Shown piece by piece: positions 51,701 to 62,690 of a DNA stretch of 64,000 nucleotides. Numbering within the stretch: position 1 is the first letter of the stretch; each line of letters opens with the position of its first letter. Location of the stretch: assembly GCF_000003815.2 (NCBI RefSeq), contig NC_049979.1, positions 13,467,605 to 13,531,604 of the forward strand. Direction: 5' to 3'. This DNA comes from Branchiostoma floridae (Eukaryota; Chordata; Leptocardii; Amphioxiformes; Branchiostomatidae). The notes beneath the pieces are model-generated. The model was not told where the DNA came from. It saw nothing but the letters and a program-made list of their open reading frames with translations, and did not search any database. The translations under genes were made by a program, and so were the position numbers.

Positions 51701-52525
51701 GCAGCAAGAGCAAGGACATGCTAAAGAGTCTCAGCACTGACACAGGTACAAGAAGACCCCCAGTGCTTTATGGTATCTTCATGCCTATAGTACATGTATT
51801 TGTGTAAAAGACAAACTGATAAATAAGTCAACGAAGCTGTCTTTTCTCATCATCATAGCTGTAGTTGGGGTCCAGTGCTAATGTTTTTTCTTATGTTCAC
51901 AGGAGGCAGACAGCAGATGTCCACAAGTTCCAGCACTACTAGTACTGGTGGTGATGCTGCTCTTGGAGTCAGCAGTCTGAGAAGAACCCGTAGCAGGGAC
52001 CTGATTGGTCAGCCGAACACTGATGTCACCAGTACAGGTGCACGCAGGGTCACCCGCAGTCAGGCCTCGCAGGACAAGGTGCATGGGGTGGGTACCTCGT
52101 CTTCCTGCATGTTACTCTCTTTTGAAGAAATTTATTACTAAGTACATTGTATTGGACTGCAAACTAGAAACATCAGATCTGTGGGGACACAGGTGGATAC
52201 CCATGAACAGGAATAAAATTCAAAGGCGAGACTTGCCAAATCAAGTATCCAAACAAAAACCATCAAGCTCATAGGAAAATGAAAGTGAAATGGTTTTATT
52301 GTTTAGGACTAGGAAATGCATGAGCTAAAATCACCCTACCTGACCTTCCATGAAGTTTTCTTTATAAATTGTACTTATGTGCAAAATTAGTTCTTTATCA
52401 TCCTCAACTGCTCTGTGGCACTTTCTCTGACAATGAAGATAAAGTACTGATATACAATGTAGTTGACTGTACCTCCTGCACCACACTTGTTCTGCAGGAT
52501 GGCAGTGGGGATGCTGCCCTGGCTC
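33719..52525 (+). CDS. CENPF: Centromere protein F ortholog (giant coiled-coil kinetochore protein), 3' end incomplete
   Basis: Visible coding exons: 33719-33901, 34212-34478, 36363-36495, 39095-39228, 39363-39606, 39967-40169, 40444-40572, 40840-41025, 41310-41465, 41762-41989, 42249-42422, 42549-42692, 42838-43017, 43151-43308, 43422-47358, 47573-47698, 48074-49330, 49503-49625, 49872-50162, 50363-50473, gap, 51264-51455, 51605-51745, 51903-52078, 52498-52525+. Phases join throughout. The sum is about 2,960 residues plus gaps (human about 3,110-3,210). The N terminus MSWAAQEWKDGLPTRALQK, the internal CQRHNAESARQSHEQRLKERE and the C-terminal EGLPEVVSKGFSDIPSGQ...SPYIVRR match human CENPF as I recall it. 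Known role: a farnesylated, cell-cycle-regulated kinetochore, nuclear-envelope and microtubule-binding protein that recruits NDE1/NDEL1-LIS1. Almost everything between the termini is heptad coiled coil. The stop codon is not securely visible. Confidence 0.93.
34522..35680. mobile_element. 1.16-kb TIR element (CAGTGGAATCC ends, TA target) in a CENPF intron
   Basis: The left end CAGTGGAATCCGCTTTATTG and the reverse complement of the right end (CAGTGGATTCCAATTATTCG) are imperfect inverted repeats, flanked by TA at 34520-34521 and 35681-35682. Short ATCCAATTA-type motifs recur near both ends. No long frame is present, so it is non-autonomous; TA duplication fits mariner/pogo-like elements. It lies between coding exons 2 and 3 of CENPF. 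Confidence 0.75.
36613..38691 (+). mobile_element. 5'-truncated CR1-like LINE with a long open reverse-transcriptase frame
   Basis: The frame 36648-38594 (648 codons) contains the full non-LTR reverse transcriptase: NVTPVYKKG, NYRPISLTS, QHGFRRRHS, DFSKAFDKV (motif A), GVPQGSVLGPTLFLLYINDL (motif B), RLFADDT (motif C) and KYLGVTI, then the C-terminal thumb ending WNGLPAEV...MFKSKI. The AP endonuclease upstream is absent. The 3' end is short, has small hairpins (CCTCAAAAAGATGAGG) and finishes in a GAA-repeat tail. A 14-bp tandem duplication at 36667-36694 shifts the frame just before the ORF start. It lies on the sense strand of a CENPF intron (36496-39094). A CR1/L2-like assignment is inferred from motif style. 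Confidence 0.9.
43422..47358 (+). other. CENPF giant coiled-coil exon
   Basis: A single exon of 3,937 bp encodes about 1,312 residues of uninterrupted Leu/Gln/Glu/Lys-rich heptad coiled coil, broken only by assembly gap 46115-46244. The frame stays open on both sides of the gap, consistent with the gap length being a multiple of three or an estimate. Vertebrate CENPF also has very large central exons, as I recall. Confidence 0.9.
50764..51263. other. Assembly gap within CENPF
   Basis: 500 N between exon 50363-50473 and the exon that continues to 51455. One or more coding exons before the C-terminal globular tail are missing. Confidence 0.85.
51264..52525 (+). other. CENPF C-terminal exons, conserved tail
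   Basis: 51264-51455 encodes a basic, Ser/Thr-rich tail with KRLATPTKLE and the conserved FELEGLPEVVSK. 51605-51745 continues GFSDIPSGQKSPYIVRRMD. 51903-52078 is Ser/Thr/Arg-rich (SSLRRTRSRD, RRVTRSQASQ). 52498-52525 starts a further exon (DGSGDAALA) that runs into gap 52526-52749. The basic tail fits the known C-terminal microtubule- and kinetochore-binding region. The final CAAX box cannot be confirmed. Confidence 0.85.
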
Positions 52526-53432
52526 NNNNNNNNNNNNNNNNNNNNNNNNNNNNNNNNNNNNNNNNNNNNNNNNNNNNNNNNNNNNNNNNNNNNNNNNNNN
52601 NNNNNNNNNNNNNNNNNNNNNNNNNNNNNNNNNNNNNNNNNNNNNNNNNNNNNNNNNNNNNNNNNNNNNNNNNNNNNNNNNNNNNNNNNNNNNNNNNNNN
52701 NNNNNNNNNNNNNNNNNNNNNNNNNNNNNNNNNNNNNNNNNNNNNNNNNTGGCTTATTTTGGGGGGGGGAAAATCACGACAATGCAGTTCAGCTTATGCT
52801 GCATGTCACTCTAAGGATCCCCTGTCCTTAGCGTGGTGTAGTCTGTGTAGAAGTAAGTGTTGACTGTGTCGTCCATATAGAACAGAAGCACTAAAATGTT
52901 GTGTTGGGGAGATCAATTGCGATACAAAATGTATACTATTACCAATGTTTTGAAGTCTATAAAGTCACGTTCAACAGTTTTATAAAGGGAAGAAGGGATA
53001 TTTTATTCTCATTTGGTCCTCACATTAGAAGCACATTTCTACTATGATAGGATATTAGTGTGAATTTCATGTATTATTAATTATGGAATAATTTCTGAGT
53101 GGTTGTATCTAAGCATACATATTACTTCTTAATTAGCTTTTTTGCTCGATATAATAAATTTTGGCAGCTCTATGTATTCTTATGTGTATTCTGATATTAT
53201 ATAACGTTAACAAAATCATGGCAAGTAAATGTAATGAGTGTATTTATGTTGTGTGTATGTTGATTCACTTGTAGACAAGTCAAGTTTTACCTCCTGATAT
53301 TATAACAGTTACTGTCACAATTCCTCTTTCTCCTTAACCTGTGTATATTAGCTCTCATCCAATGTTCCTCTTCTGATAAGTCTTAATTGTGCCAATGTAA
53401 TATAGACCCACTGTAGGCATTATGTTCCTTGG

Positions 53433-53438
53433 AATAAA
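53433..53438 (+). terminator. Candidate polyadenylation signal of CENPF
   Basis: AATAAA followed about 30 bp later by a GT-rich tract (GCTGTGTGTGTGC, then T-rich), the usual arrangement. An earlier AATAAA lies at 53153-53158. It precedes the next gene's promoter by about 500 bp. Confidence 0.5.
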
Positions 53439-53935
53439 TTTGAATATGAGTGGTTTTACCAAAGCCTGCTGTGTGTGTGCTTTTTTGTTCAGTTCAGTTT
53501 GTTGTATGGACCTTGCTAGATCTAATATGAGAAAGATATTCATGTGAATCATTTCTTGGCAATATTTTTTGTGAAAAACAATTCCTAGCAGTTACAATTA
53601 GATATTCATATGAAATGTAGTAAATGTTTACCCCCACCATTGCTATTGTGAGAAATGTTGGAAATTACCCAGGCAGAATTAAAGAAAACATTGGCCTCAA
53701 AGTCCTTAAAATTATGATTGTGAAAATATAAAATCAGCTTTGTTGGTCAGGGTTTTCTTTACTTAAGGTTTTCTTGTCTAAAGTATATTATCTTTATGAA
53801 TCAGATATCTATGGGTAAATTTTTTCTTGTAACTCTTAGATTTTATCTTTTAATCTTCAGAACTAGAGCAGTGCTGATTTTAAAACATAGAAACACGAAC
53901 AATGCCTATGTCAATATTTGGATATATGGTCTAGG

Positions 53936-54143
53936 CCACGCCCACCTACATGTGTAATCGGACCTGAAGGGATGATGTCATCCTCCGCAATGCATATTGG
54001 GAGCGAAGACGGCCATTTTCCGGTGTCGATGGCGGACTGCAGACGAAGACAACGAAAACCGCACCTTATTTCGCACAAATTATGAACACTATAAGTCAGA
54101 GATACCAGTAGATAGATTTATCGGGCGCCAGAGAAACTAATAG
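53936..54143 (+). promoter_or_regulatory. Promoter and non-coding first exon of the kinesin light chain gene
   Basis: A GC box (GGCCACGCCCACC) near 53936 and YY1-type motifs GGCCATTTTCC (near 54011) and GATGGCGG (near 54029) precede a leader ending in the donor TAATAG|GTGAGT at 54143. The next plus-strand acceptor with a convincing coding exon is at 60947. Linking this exon to KLC is inferred from orientation and the absence of another candidate gene between them. Confidence 0.5.
54029..54085 (+). CDS. Short uORF (18 codons) in the putative KLC leader
   Basis: An ATG at 54029 overlaps the GATGGCGG motif and opens 18 codons rich in Arg/Lys ending with TGA at 54083-54085, before the first splice donor. 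If transcription starts upstream of it, this uORF would precede the KLC start. It may have a regulatory role only; no peptide function is implied. Confidence 0.35.
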   Translation: MADCRRRQRKPHLISHKL

Positions 54144-57100
54144 GTGAGTAAAATGCGTGTAATATTTCAGAAAAATGCGCTAAAATGCCATTTATGTCGA
54201 CCGAAATGTGATCATGTACTGTCAGAAGTACCTCTGCGATTTCGTCTACGTGTGATGCTGGCTGATTTGAAGTCCGGCCAGGTCGCTATCAAACGGCCAC
54301 ATCTTCCCAGATAAGCCATGTACTTCTCGGCAGATATATGTCCTTGCTCATATTTTACCTTTCAGTGCTTCGAGCAGTCGGATAAATGTGTTTATCGTTG
54401 TGTTTGGTGACGTGAGTAAAAGATACCTGTCTCGAAAGAGGAAATCATACCCCTGCCTATTGGCAGGATTAGCTTAGTCATTTAATAATTTTGTGTCGTT
54501 GACTTCCTACACCTTTCCTTGAATATCTGTATATTATGATTGGTTGTACAAAAGCACATCTTTTGGTTGTACAAAGTTTACGAATTACCTGCGATGTAGG
54601 CGGTCTCGCATTTGAACTAGATGTTTACACCAATGGGATGGTCACATGACCGTCTGATTCGCAAAATTTTATACAACGCAGATTTGCGGCAGGGCGTGGA
54701 AAATTTACAGATTTCATTATAATTATTATATTCACGTGCCTGTATCCGAACCCATGTGTAACTTTGCAGAGGGACACTGCATTTTAATCGAGTTGTCAAC
54801 CAAATTTATAGCAGGTAACTTACTGTTATTGAAATGACATCATTGTGTAGTTCCTTAGGACCATCTGTTTTCTCCTGATTGACCCTGTCTCAGTCATTGT
54901 CTGTAGAATTTTGCCAGGTATTTTTACCTGTAGGCGAGCTAGTTGTTTTGTAGGATAAAGAGGTTGGGTTATCAAGACAGATTTGGTGATACATTATGTA
55001 ATTTATTTGCACAGAAAACGTGCACACCTGCTATGGACAGACATGGTGAAAAACACAGAAAAAACATGATGTGGAAATGAAGAACCTGTGTGTACAATAC
55101 CCAATACAACTATTTGGTGGAAAGATATCTAATAATGAATGAACAAGGCATAACTGAAGTAAAACATGGATATTAGGCATATGTGTAGCCTGGGAAGCAA
55201 ATTCAGCAAAGAGGGGGCGTGAACTAAACAGGGTTTGACAGTTGAAGGTCCAAAGTACATCATGTTTACTATTTGTTCTTTGTAGATCATTAGAATAAAG
55301 ATGTTTGGATTAACAAATTATATATACTGCATATTGCCATTCCTTGCCATTTGATTTTGTACATGTGACTTTCCAGATATAAGGTGTGTAACATATTTTT
55401 TTCAGTTAAGTTCTTGAATAGAATTGCTTTGGTCAAAACATGGAGATAATGGCATGGAGCTGGCAATGTAAATATCATGGAGACCTTGTTATTGTAGAGT
55501 GACTGGATTTGGCCACCTGTTTTATATTCTGCTGCTCACATTCTTACCTCACGTACGTAGATGTCATTTTCCTTTCTCAAACCAACGTATATCAATATTA
55601 ATACTGCCAAATTAGTGCCATAGATATTTTGTTGCATAAAAACACTTTGACTTTAGCGTGTAGGTAGAGATATAAGCCATAGGTTCACAAGTACTTAACC
55701 TGAAATGTTTCTGATTACAAGTGACTAATTTGTTCACACCATATTGTACATATTATGATTATAATCCCAATTTTATTGAATAGTTGTCTTATGAATGATA
55801 AGGAAACACTGTAAGATGGTATATTTGCTCACAAAATATGAAGACTGAATGATCATCTATGTTTAAGTTGAATATTATCATTGGACTTTTGAATATGTTC
55901 AAAGTTTTACATGACTCGGGTACATGGAAGGAGTCACTTGACTCACAAGGCGACAGGTTGTGCCCTGTGTTGCTGTCCCATGATATCATCTGCCAGTCTT
56001 TTGTTAAGTGGTATCTGGGGATTTGTAGGGAAATGGTTCTGTTCAGAACAAATTACTTGCGTTCTTGCATGAAGTGGAGCTAGCCTGGATACTGATTCTG
56101 ACCAAATCCTACATAAGATAGGATTTCTAATGTAGAACTAGGCACCAGTAGCAGTTGAAAGAGATGTAAAATGTAAACCTAACTGCATTACAAGCAATAC
56201 TTTTGTGCTGTCTTTTTTTAGTCAAGGAGCTTACCATCATGAGGGACATTGTGGATCACATACAATTAGATGATTTGACAGTGTGTACTGTGTACTTCAC
56301 TGAAACGTGGATGTGTCCATGTATCAACATGAAAACATGACTGGTCACATGTGAGTTATGTGCACTGAGCTGAACAATATTTGTTAAGTTAACTGTGAAT
56401 ATTTGTGAAGTTGTTTTTAAATGTTTGTCACATGTGACATTGTTGAACCCTTTATAACAGATAATGCTGTACTAGTGGTAGCATGCGACTGAACCATTCA
56501 CTAGTCTAAGGTCCAAAGGGTGATGGAGCAGCCTCCCTGTGTATTTTGTGACTAACAGGACAACATTCAAACCAAATTGGTCTGAGCACTTTGTAGGGCA
56601 CTTTGAATGCTATATAAATGGCAGATGTGTTGAGAGGATTGTTGAGGTCCAATTTGAAGTTTTCAATCTTTTTGCAGTACACATGAATGGTGAGAGATTT
56701 ATGAAACATATTTTTTAGTTTCAGATACACACGAAAAAGGTTTATGCTGACCTATTGACTCTGCAGAGTACTGTAACCTTAGCACTGATGAGTCTAGAAG
56801 TGATGAGCAGTTAGTGGCAGTCTCTAACATTCAAGTTAACAAAATCATTGGCAGAAAAGTGGATAGTTATTCATAATTGATAGACATATCTGGTTTAATG
56901 GTTAACTCGAATAATGCCACCTGCTGGATATATTGAGAACAGCAGATCATTTTCAGCAAACATCAATTGACTACGCCTTCATCTAAGAATGCTCAATAGA
57001 TTTAGCTAATAGATGTTAGTCATGACCATAGAATTTACTGGAAAGAATTTAATTTTCATACCAAACTAACTAACCCACATATCAGGAAGGTTTGCCATCC

Positions 57101-60100
57101 TTATTCCATCCCAGCACAAGGTCCCTTTGTTTTCTGGATAACAGTTGCAGCTGCCCAGCATGCCAAGCTACAAAACAAGAGGACAGCCATTGCTTATATA
57201 GTATCTTGAAAACATCTGGGATTTCAATATAAAAATTACCCTTTTTTCTCTTACAATTTCATGATATTAGGGGAACGTCTTGATAACAGATTGTCCACTG
57301 GAGGAAAACGATGCAAGTTTGGATGTTCGATGCTCCAAATTTATCACTAGCCACATGTCCATCATGTATGTGATCTTGGTGACATTAGGTTTGATATCTG
57401 ATCTCGGGCAGGCCAGAGCCCTGGTGATGTTATTTTCACACTATGTTAGAGGTGAAAGAGCAGATATTGTATGAAACAAGCATACATGTTACTGTTAGTG
57501 ATGACCAAAGGATGTCATGTTGTTGGGACATGACATGCAAATAGCAACTCCAGAGTGAGTCACAGACTTCCAGGAAGGCAATACAGCTTCAGACATATCG
57601 ATCAAGATAGTAGATTAGAGTTTGACTTTTTCCATGGTGTTGCATTTGGTACTTATGAAGCATGTTATATGTGCTGCTGAAAGATTGCTAGAAATTAGAA
57701 TATTCTCATTAAAAAAGAACATGACTAGACTCTACTAATATCATAGAGTATAGAGAGTATAACTAACAAAAATCATAGCAATTGAATTTGTAATCTTCAG
57801 TGAGTAAAAACTGTTATTTGCTGAAAATCATCCCTATTGTAGTTTCCATTTCTCTCCTGGTAAAACCATACTTACTAGGTGACAAAAATAAAATTTTGAG
57901 GTGTACTGTAAATGCAGAAATGTTCGCGGTGGATTAATGTTCGCGGTTTTTGCGGTGACCACTTCACCGCGAACTTAAAATCACCGCGAACATTTTTCTA
58001 TTATGGTATTAGATTGCAGTCTATGGTGTTACCGCGAACTTAAATCCACCGCGAAAAGTCCCTTTCCCCGCTACCGCGAAATTTAATCCCCGTGAACTTT
58101 AATGCATTTACAGTATACTGGACCAAATGCTTTTTTTTAGAATTTGAATGTAGTATAGGTTAGTCAGACAGAACTTTATTCAATACACTTCTTTATTCAA
58201 TACAATGTACTTCATATATACAGTACTGTGCTATATGTTTGTTCTTTGTAAGTGGCCATGCAGGATGAACTCGTATAATGTAAAGATAAATGTTACCATA
58301 CCTGGCCTTATTTGGGAGCACCTAGAGGTTACTGCATGAATGTTAATGGTTACCTGAATACCTTCACCTGAATTATTGATAACATGTTAGTCCTGGCTTT
58401 ATCAATTACTCAACTTATTGGGAGTTAAGCTTTCACCGAGACACTTAACATTCTAGGGGAGAAGGGGGTTCTTTTAGTTCTAATGATGTTCCATCATAGC
58501 CGACAAGGACCTTGACTATATGATATTTTATGTTCAACAGCCTGTGTAGTCGAACACTTCTGGATAACATGATTACTCATCCAGCTAGATATGTTTGCAT
58601 ACATGTATGTACTAGTACCTGGCTCTGGGCTCTGGAATTTTTGTAGTACTAGTACATGTACTTGTCCATGTATTCAATATCTTATACCTATCATGATTTT
58701 ATAAATACCTATCATAATACCCATTGTTTTATAAATTGATATATGATAATCAAATAAGCGTGTTCTAGTCCTGAAATGTATCATTGGGTGGAAATTTCAG
58801 AAAATGTTCTTGATTTTTTTTACCCACACCTCAAATTCAGGAAATGTCAGGTGATGGCATTTTCAATATGATGTACTTGAGTCTTTGGAAATTAAGTTAT
58901 AGATGAGATCCTTATCAGACGGGTCAGTGCATCTATGCCCTTGACGGCAGGTAAATCGTAAAAGAGAGAGATGTTTTTGAAGTGGAATGGCAGAAGTGCG
59001 TGCACGGTAATACTATGGTAATGAGGCTCCAACGTCAGACCTGTCACCGGGGATTTAAAGCACGGGATTTTAGAATATGCATGGCTCCATCCAGCAGGCA
59101 GGGATGTTATTTGGGGCGTAGCCATGTTCATATCAGGTAATGCTTGGCAAATTTCAAACAAATTTGTATAACATTTTAATGCAGAATTATCAATTATGTT
59201 GTACCAGAAATTAACTGCAGTATTAAGTTTAAGCTCATGTCTGTTTAACATGATAGGAAGGAAGTAGTAAAGATAGCATGTTTTAGGTACAATATGTTAC
59301 TATTATTGATCTAGAGGAAGGGTGATAATATAACATGAGAGGGAAAGAGTAGAACACAGGTGTATCCTTGTGCTTAGACAACAGTGCCTGAGACTGTTGG
59401 TCGCTGGAATCTCTTATCACTGTAACTCTGTGCCTTTCTGTCTGTTGGCCTCAATGCTTGGTAAGCTAGGTGTGTAATTTGTTTGTGGACAAGGTGCATT
59501 ATTTTCCCTCTATTTTGTACCTCAGTGGTCTGGCTAATTGTTGTCTAATCGGTTAGATTTGTCCTCATTCGCGTGAACGATTGCCTGGCCTAAAACTAGA
59601 ACATTCTGGCAAAGACCCTTCTGCAGGTGGTCAAAGAAAAGCTGCTGTGCCAGGGGACATCTCTAGATCAACATACCCAGCTAAAGGTTTGCTTGTTTTT
59701 AGTTGAATGAAGTAAACTTTTCGGATTTGGTATGATCAGTCATCTTTCTGGGGTTGTTGTCTTGGGTAAGACATGAGAAATATCTATTTAAATTTTTAAT
59801 GGTGGAGTATGTTGTTTGTATGAAATGTAATTTCCTTTCTTTAGTATTGGTATGTCAGTTTTGCCTTGTAAGTTGTAGAGTGAGGAAGATGGAATTGATC
59901 ATGCTGTCAGACTTATGTAGTGAGATGCTTGTATCTAAACACTCCAACACTCCATATGAAGTGTTTAGAAATCATTTTGTCTACATATTGTAGATCATTG
60001 CCATATCTCCCCATCTGTCAGAATGAATTGGTACTAACATCAATTAGGAAGCCTGCACACTGTAAATTCTGATGCTACCGGTAATGCTTCCCGTTTCTGG

Positions 60101-60947
60101 TTGCAACATTTTTCAGGAATGAACATGAAAACTTTGTTATGTGTGTATGGGTTACAATTTGAAAGTGTTCTCTAATATAGTGTATTGTGTGTGATTTCCC
60201 AACATTGTGGTTGTATTTTGAAACCCTGAGGTCAGAAATAGCAACACAGTCCTAGTATGTTTGTTGTTAGGCATGTATTTATTGTAAAGTATGCTGATTG
60301 TCCAGTGTTTCTTTTTTTTTTTCATTTTTAGTGCCAGTAAACCACCATGTATATGGTAATGGATATAGGGGCATTGGAGTTATTACTGGTATTATTGCCA
60401 GAAGTCATACTGCTGACCTGTAATTATGTAGGTTGGTAAATTAGGACAGGATAGTTCCAGTTGTCTTATTCATCGATGAAGACTGCCTAGTTTGTGTTGT
60501 ATGGATTAAACATATGGATGGATAGAGCTATTTTGCTGAATCATTGACAGTGTTTACTTATGATGTATCATATTAAGATAAAAGTTTGCTGTTGGACTCT
60601 GGAGAAAAGTGCCAATTAAGATATGCCAAGGCAACATGATTAGCATACACTGCACAGGCAGTTCAAAGTGTGGAACCAGTCCATCTGCCTTTTCTCTCAA
60701 AATCGATGAAGAAGCTTGCAAAGAATACTATCCTGCCAACAAAAGAACCATCATTTAGAAGGATATGCTATCATGCCAGTATTTCTTGCTACGCATGTCA
60801 ATTGTGTTCCTAAGATAGAATGCAGCATATTCATATAGTTTGACGTTAAACAGGAGAGTGATCCGTGTGATATGTCCCAAACTTGTGTTTGTGTTTATCC
60901 ACAGTAGCAATTTTAAACTCACTGTTTTTCTATTCTTGACCCTGCAG
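54144..60947 (+). other. Long first intron of the putative KLC gene
   Basis: 6.8 kb of AT-rich sequence. Apart from the MITE at 57906-58113 I see no exon or RNA gene. Scattered TAGCCTGG words (55184, 56083) resemble the arm of the foldback element at 10.5 kb but lack a second arm. Open frames here are short and unremarkable. Confidence 0.5.
57906..58113. mobile_element. 208-bp MITE with CTGTAAATGCA ends and TA target
   Basis: The left end CTGTAAATGCA and right end TGCATTTACAG are perfect inverted repeats flanked by TA (57904-57905, 58114-58115). The interior consists of repeated ACCGCGAA / TTCGCGGT words in both orientations (for example TGTTCGCGGT and ACCGCGAACTTAAA), so the whole element can fold. 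No coding capacity. Confidence 0.8.
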
Positions 60948-60958
60948 AGCTGCTCGGG

Positions 60959-61192
60959 ATGAAGATGACAACAAATACTACCATTTCACAGGAGGAACTT
61001 TTAACGGACACAAAGACTGTAACGAAAGGCTTAGAGACTCTGAAATCAGAGCACAATGGCATCCTGGGCTCCTTGTTGGAGTCGCTTAAGTCCATCAAGA
61101 AGGAAGGAGTGGACTCCAACCTGGTGGAGGAGAAGGCGGCCATCATCAGGAAATCACTGGAACAGATAGAACTGGGCCTGGGAGAGGCACAG
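60959..61192 (+). CDS. KLC: Kinesin light chain, first coding exon (partial gene)
   Basis: The exon runs from acceptor CCTGCAG (60947) to donor CACAG|GTAAGG (61192). The ATG at 60959 opens 78 codons ending in phase 0; a second Met two codons later could also be the start. The peptide contains KGLETLKSEHNGILGSLLES and SNLVEEKAAIIRKSLEQIEL then GLGEAQ, nearly the same as the N-terminal segment of vertebrate KLC1/2/4. Known role: this region leads into the heptad repeats that bind the kinesin-1 heavy chain, while the TPR repeats that bind cargo follow later. Those exons are not in the window, so the gene continues to the right. It is a pre-duplication ortholog; assignment to KLC1, 2, 3 or 4 is not meaningful. 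Confidence 0.9.
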
Positions 61193-61718
61193 GTAAGGCA
61201 ACTTGCACAATTCTGTCATGTAACGATTGGAGATCGACAAGTAGTGATATAGGCAATCATCGGTGATATGTTGAGATCAAAACAATTTTGTTTTACTGTA
61301 TTACATGTATCTGTTGATGAGTTGTATACATGTATCACACAGCCACTTTTCACGTGTGATAAAAGCTATCTTGATAATGATTTGTGCCTTTTATGTGGCG
61401 TTGGTGTTGTCTGGAAATTGAAAAGTGATACTACCTGACAAATTAGTACTATAGACCTCACTTGCTTCCTTTGATATGTTACTTCTCTTGAACATGTTCT
61501 TAAGATACAAGGCAAGTGCAAGTACAAGTGATCAGTGTGTTTATTAATTTACAGTAATTACAATTACTGTACACCTCAGTGATACCTAGTTAGTATTCTG
61601 GTAAGTGTGTGTGGGCATCCCTAGAAGTATGTCAGTACAGGCTGATCCTACTTCACTGCGCATACAAATTGCATGCCCATCTCCATTGCCTCGTTCATTG
61701 ATCAGTATGCAACAGTTT

Positions 61719-61749
61719 CACCACTGGAGAGAACTGATCTCCAGTGGTG
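61719..61749. repeat. Perfect 12-bp hairpin
   Basis: CACCACTGGAGA (61719-61730) and TCTCCAGTGGTG (61738-61749) are perfect reverse complements around a 7-nt loop, in the KLC intron. No target duplication was noticed. Confidence 0.6.
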
Positions 61750-62497
61750 TCAGGATGTGACGTTGATGGCTGTTTTTCTTCAGATGCTTTGTAGCATCTC
61801 AAGTAGATTGGCTTGGACAGAACTGGACCGTGAGACCATGTCGGTATCATGAAACCTTTCAGTATACGACAAAATGTGTTGGCCTAGAATAGTATATGAA
61901 GATCTTGACTGTTACTGCAAATGTTCAATTGCCAGTATTGCGTGCAATGGTGCAGTAAAAGGGCAGTTGTACATTGGCATTTCCTTCTGCAGACCTTGAA
62001 ACCCATAGAGGCGTCCCCGCTCAATAGCTGCCATGAATATTTGATAAACTACCTGTCACGTGGCAGGAGAGGGGATTTTGGATTCAAGTCACAAAACCTG
62101 GATGCCATTTTGTATTCTGTTCACCATTCCAGGCTTTGATTTTGCACACGATATGAAATCACCTGACCGTGGCGCAATCCCATCACGTGCTTGTGACGTG
62201 CATTTTGCGCAGTGCTGCTTGTTTATGGTCCAGTACGAAGCTGATTTATGATTGGGCAGTTGTCTCATTAGTCTGCCATCTTGGTTTGACATTGAACCGT
62301 GTGCTGTAGAAATCATTCATAATGATAACATGCACGGCTTTAAATTGGGCATATTGGGTGGCTGTCGGCCGCAGAATGAATGGTTGGCCACTGCACTGTG
62401 ACTGTGGCATAAATCAAATGTGATCTCTTGGCCTGTAAATGTAATGGGAGGAAAGAGAAAAATAATACCAGATATTTTTCGTGCCTTGGCTTCAGCG

Positions 62498-62690
62498 TTC
62501 CCGCCAGGTTTTTGAAGGTATGCGTCCAAATATTTGGGAGGGGCGTAATGAGCGCCGGAGGCGCGAGACGAGCGCCGCAGGCGCTCGCATTCTAGGGGGG
62601 TCCGGGGGCATGCTCCCCCGGGAAAATTTGGATTTTCAAACCCTCTAGAACACAATTTCCTGCAATTTGAGAGGATAATCATGCACTTGA
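62498..62690 (-). mobile_element. Relic related to the TIR element at 21.3-22.4 kb
   Basis: On the minus strand this reads CCCGGGGGAGCATGCCCCCG, then GACCCCCCTAG, preceded by TTTGAAAATCC and GCAGGAAAT, as in 22200-22290. The adjoining GCGCC-rich palindromic words (GAGCGCCGGAGGCGC, GAGCGCCGCAGGCGCTC) are additional. Ends and target duplication are not resolved. Confidence 0.5.
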
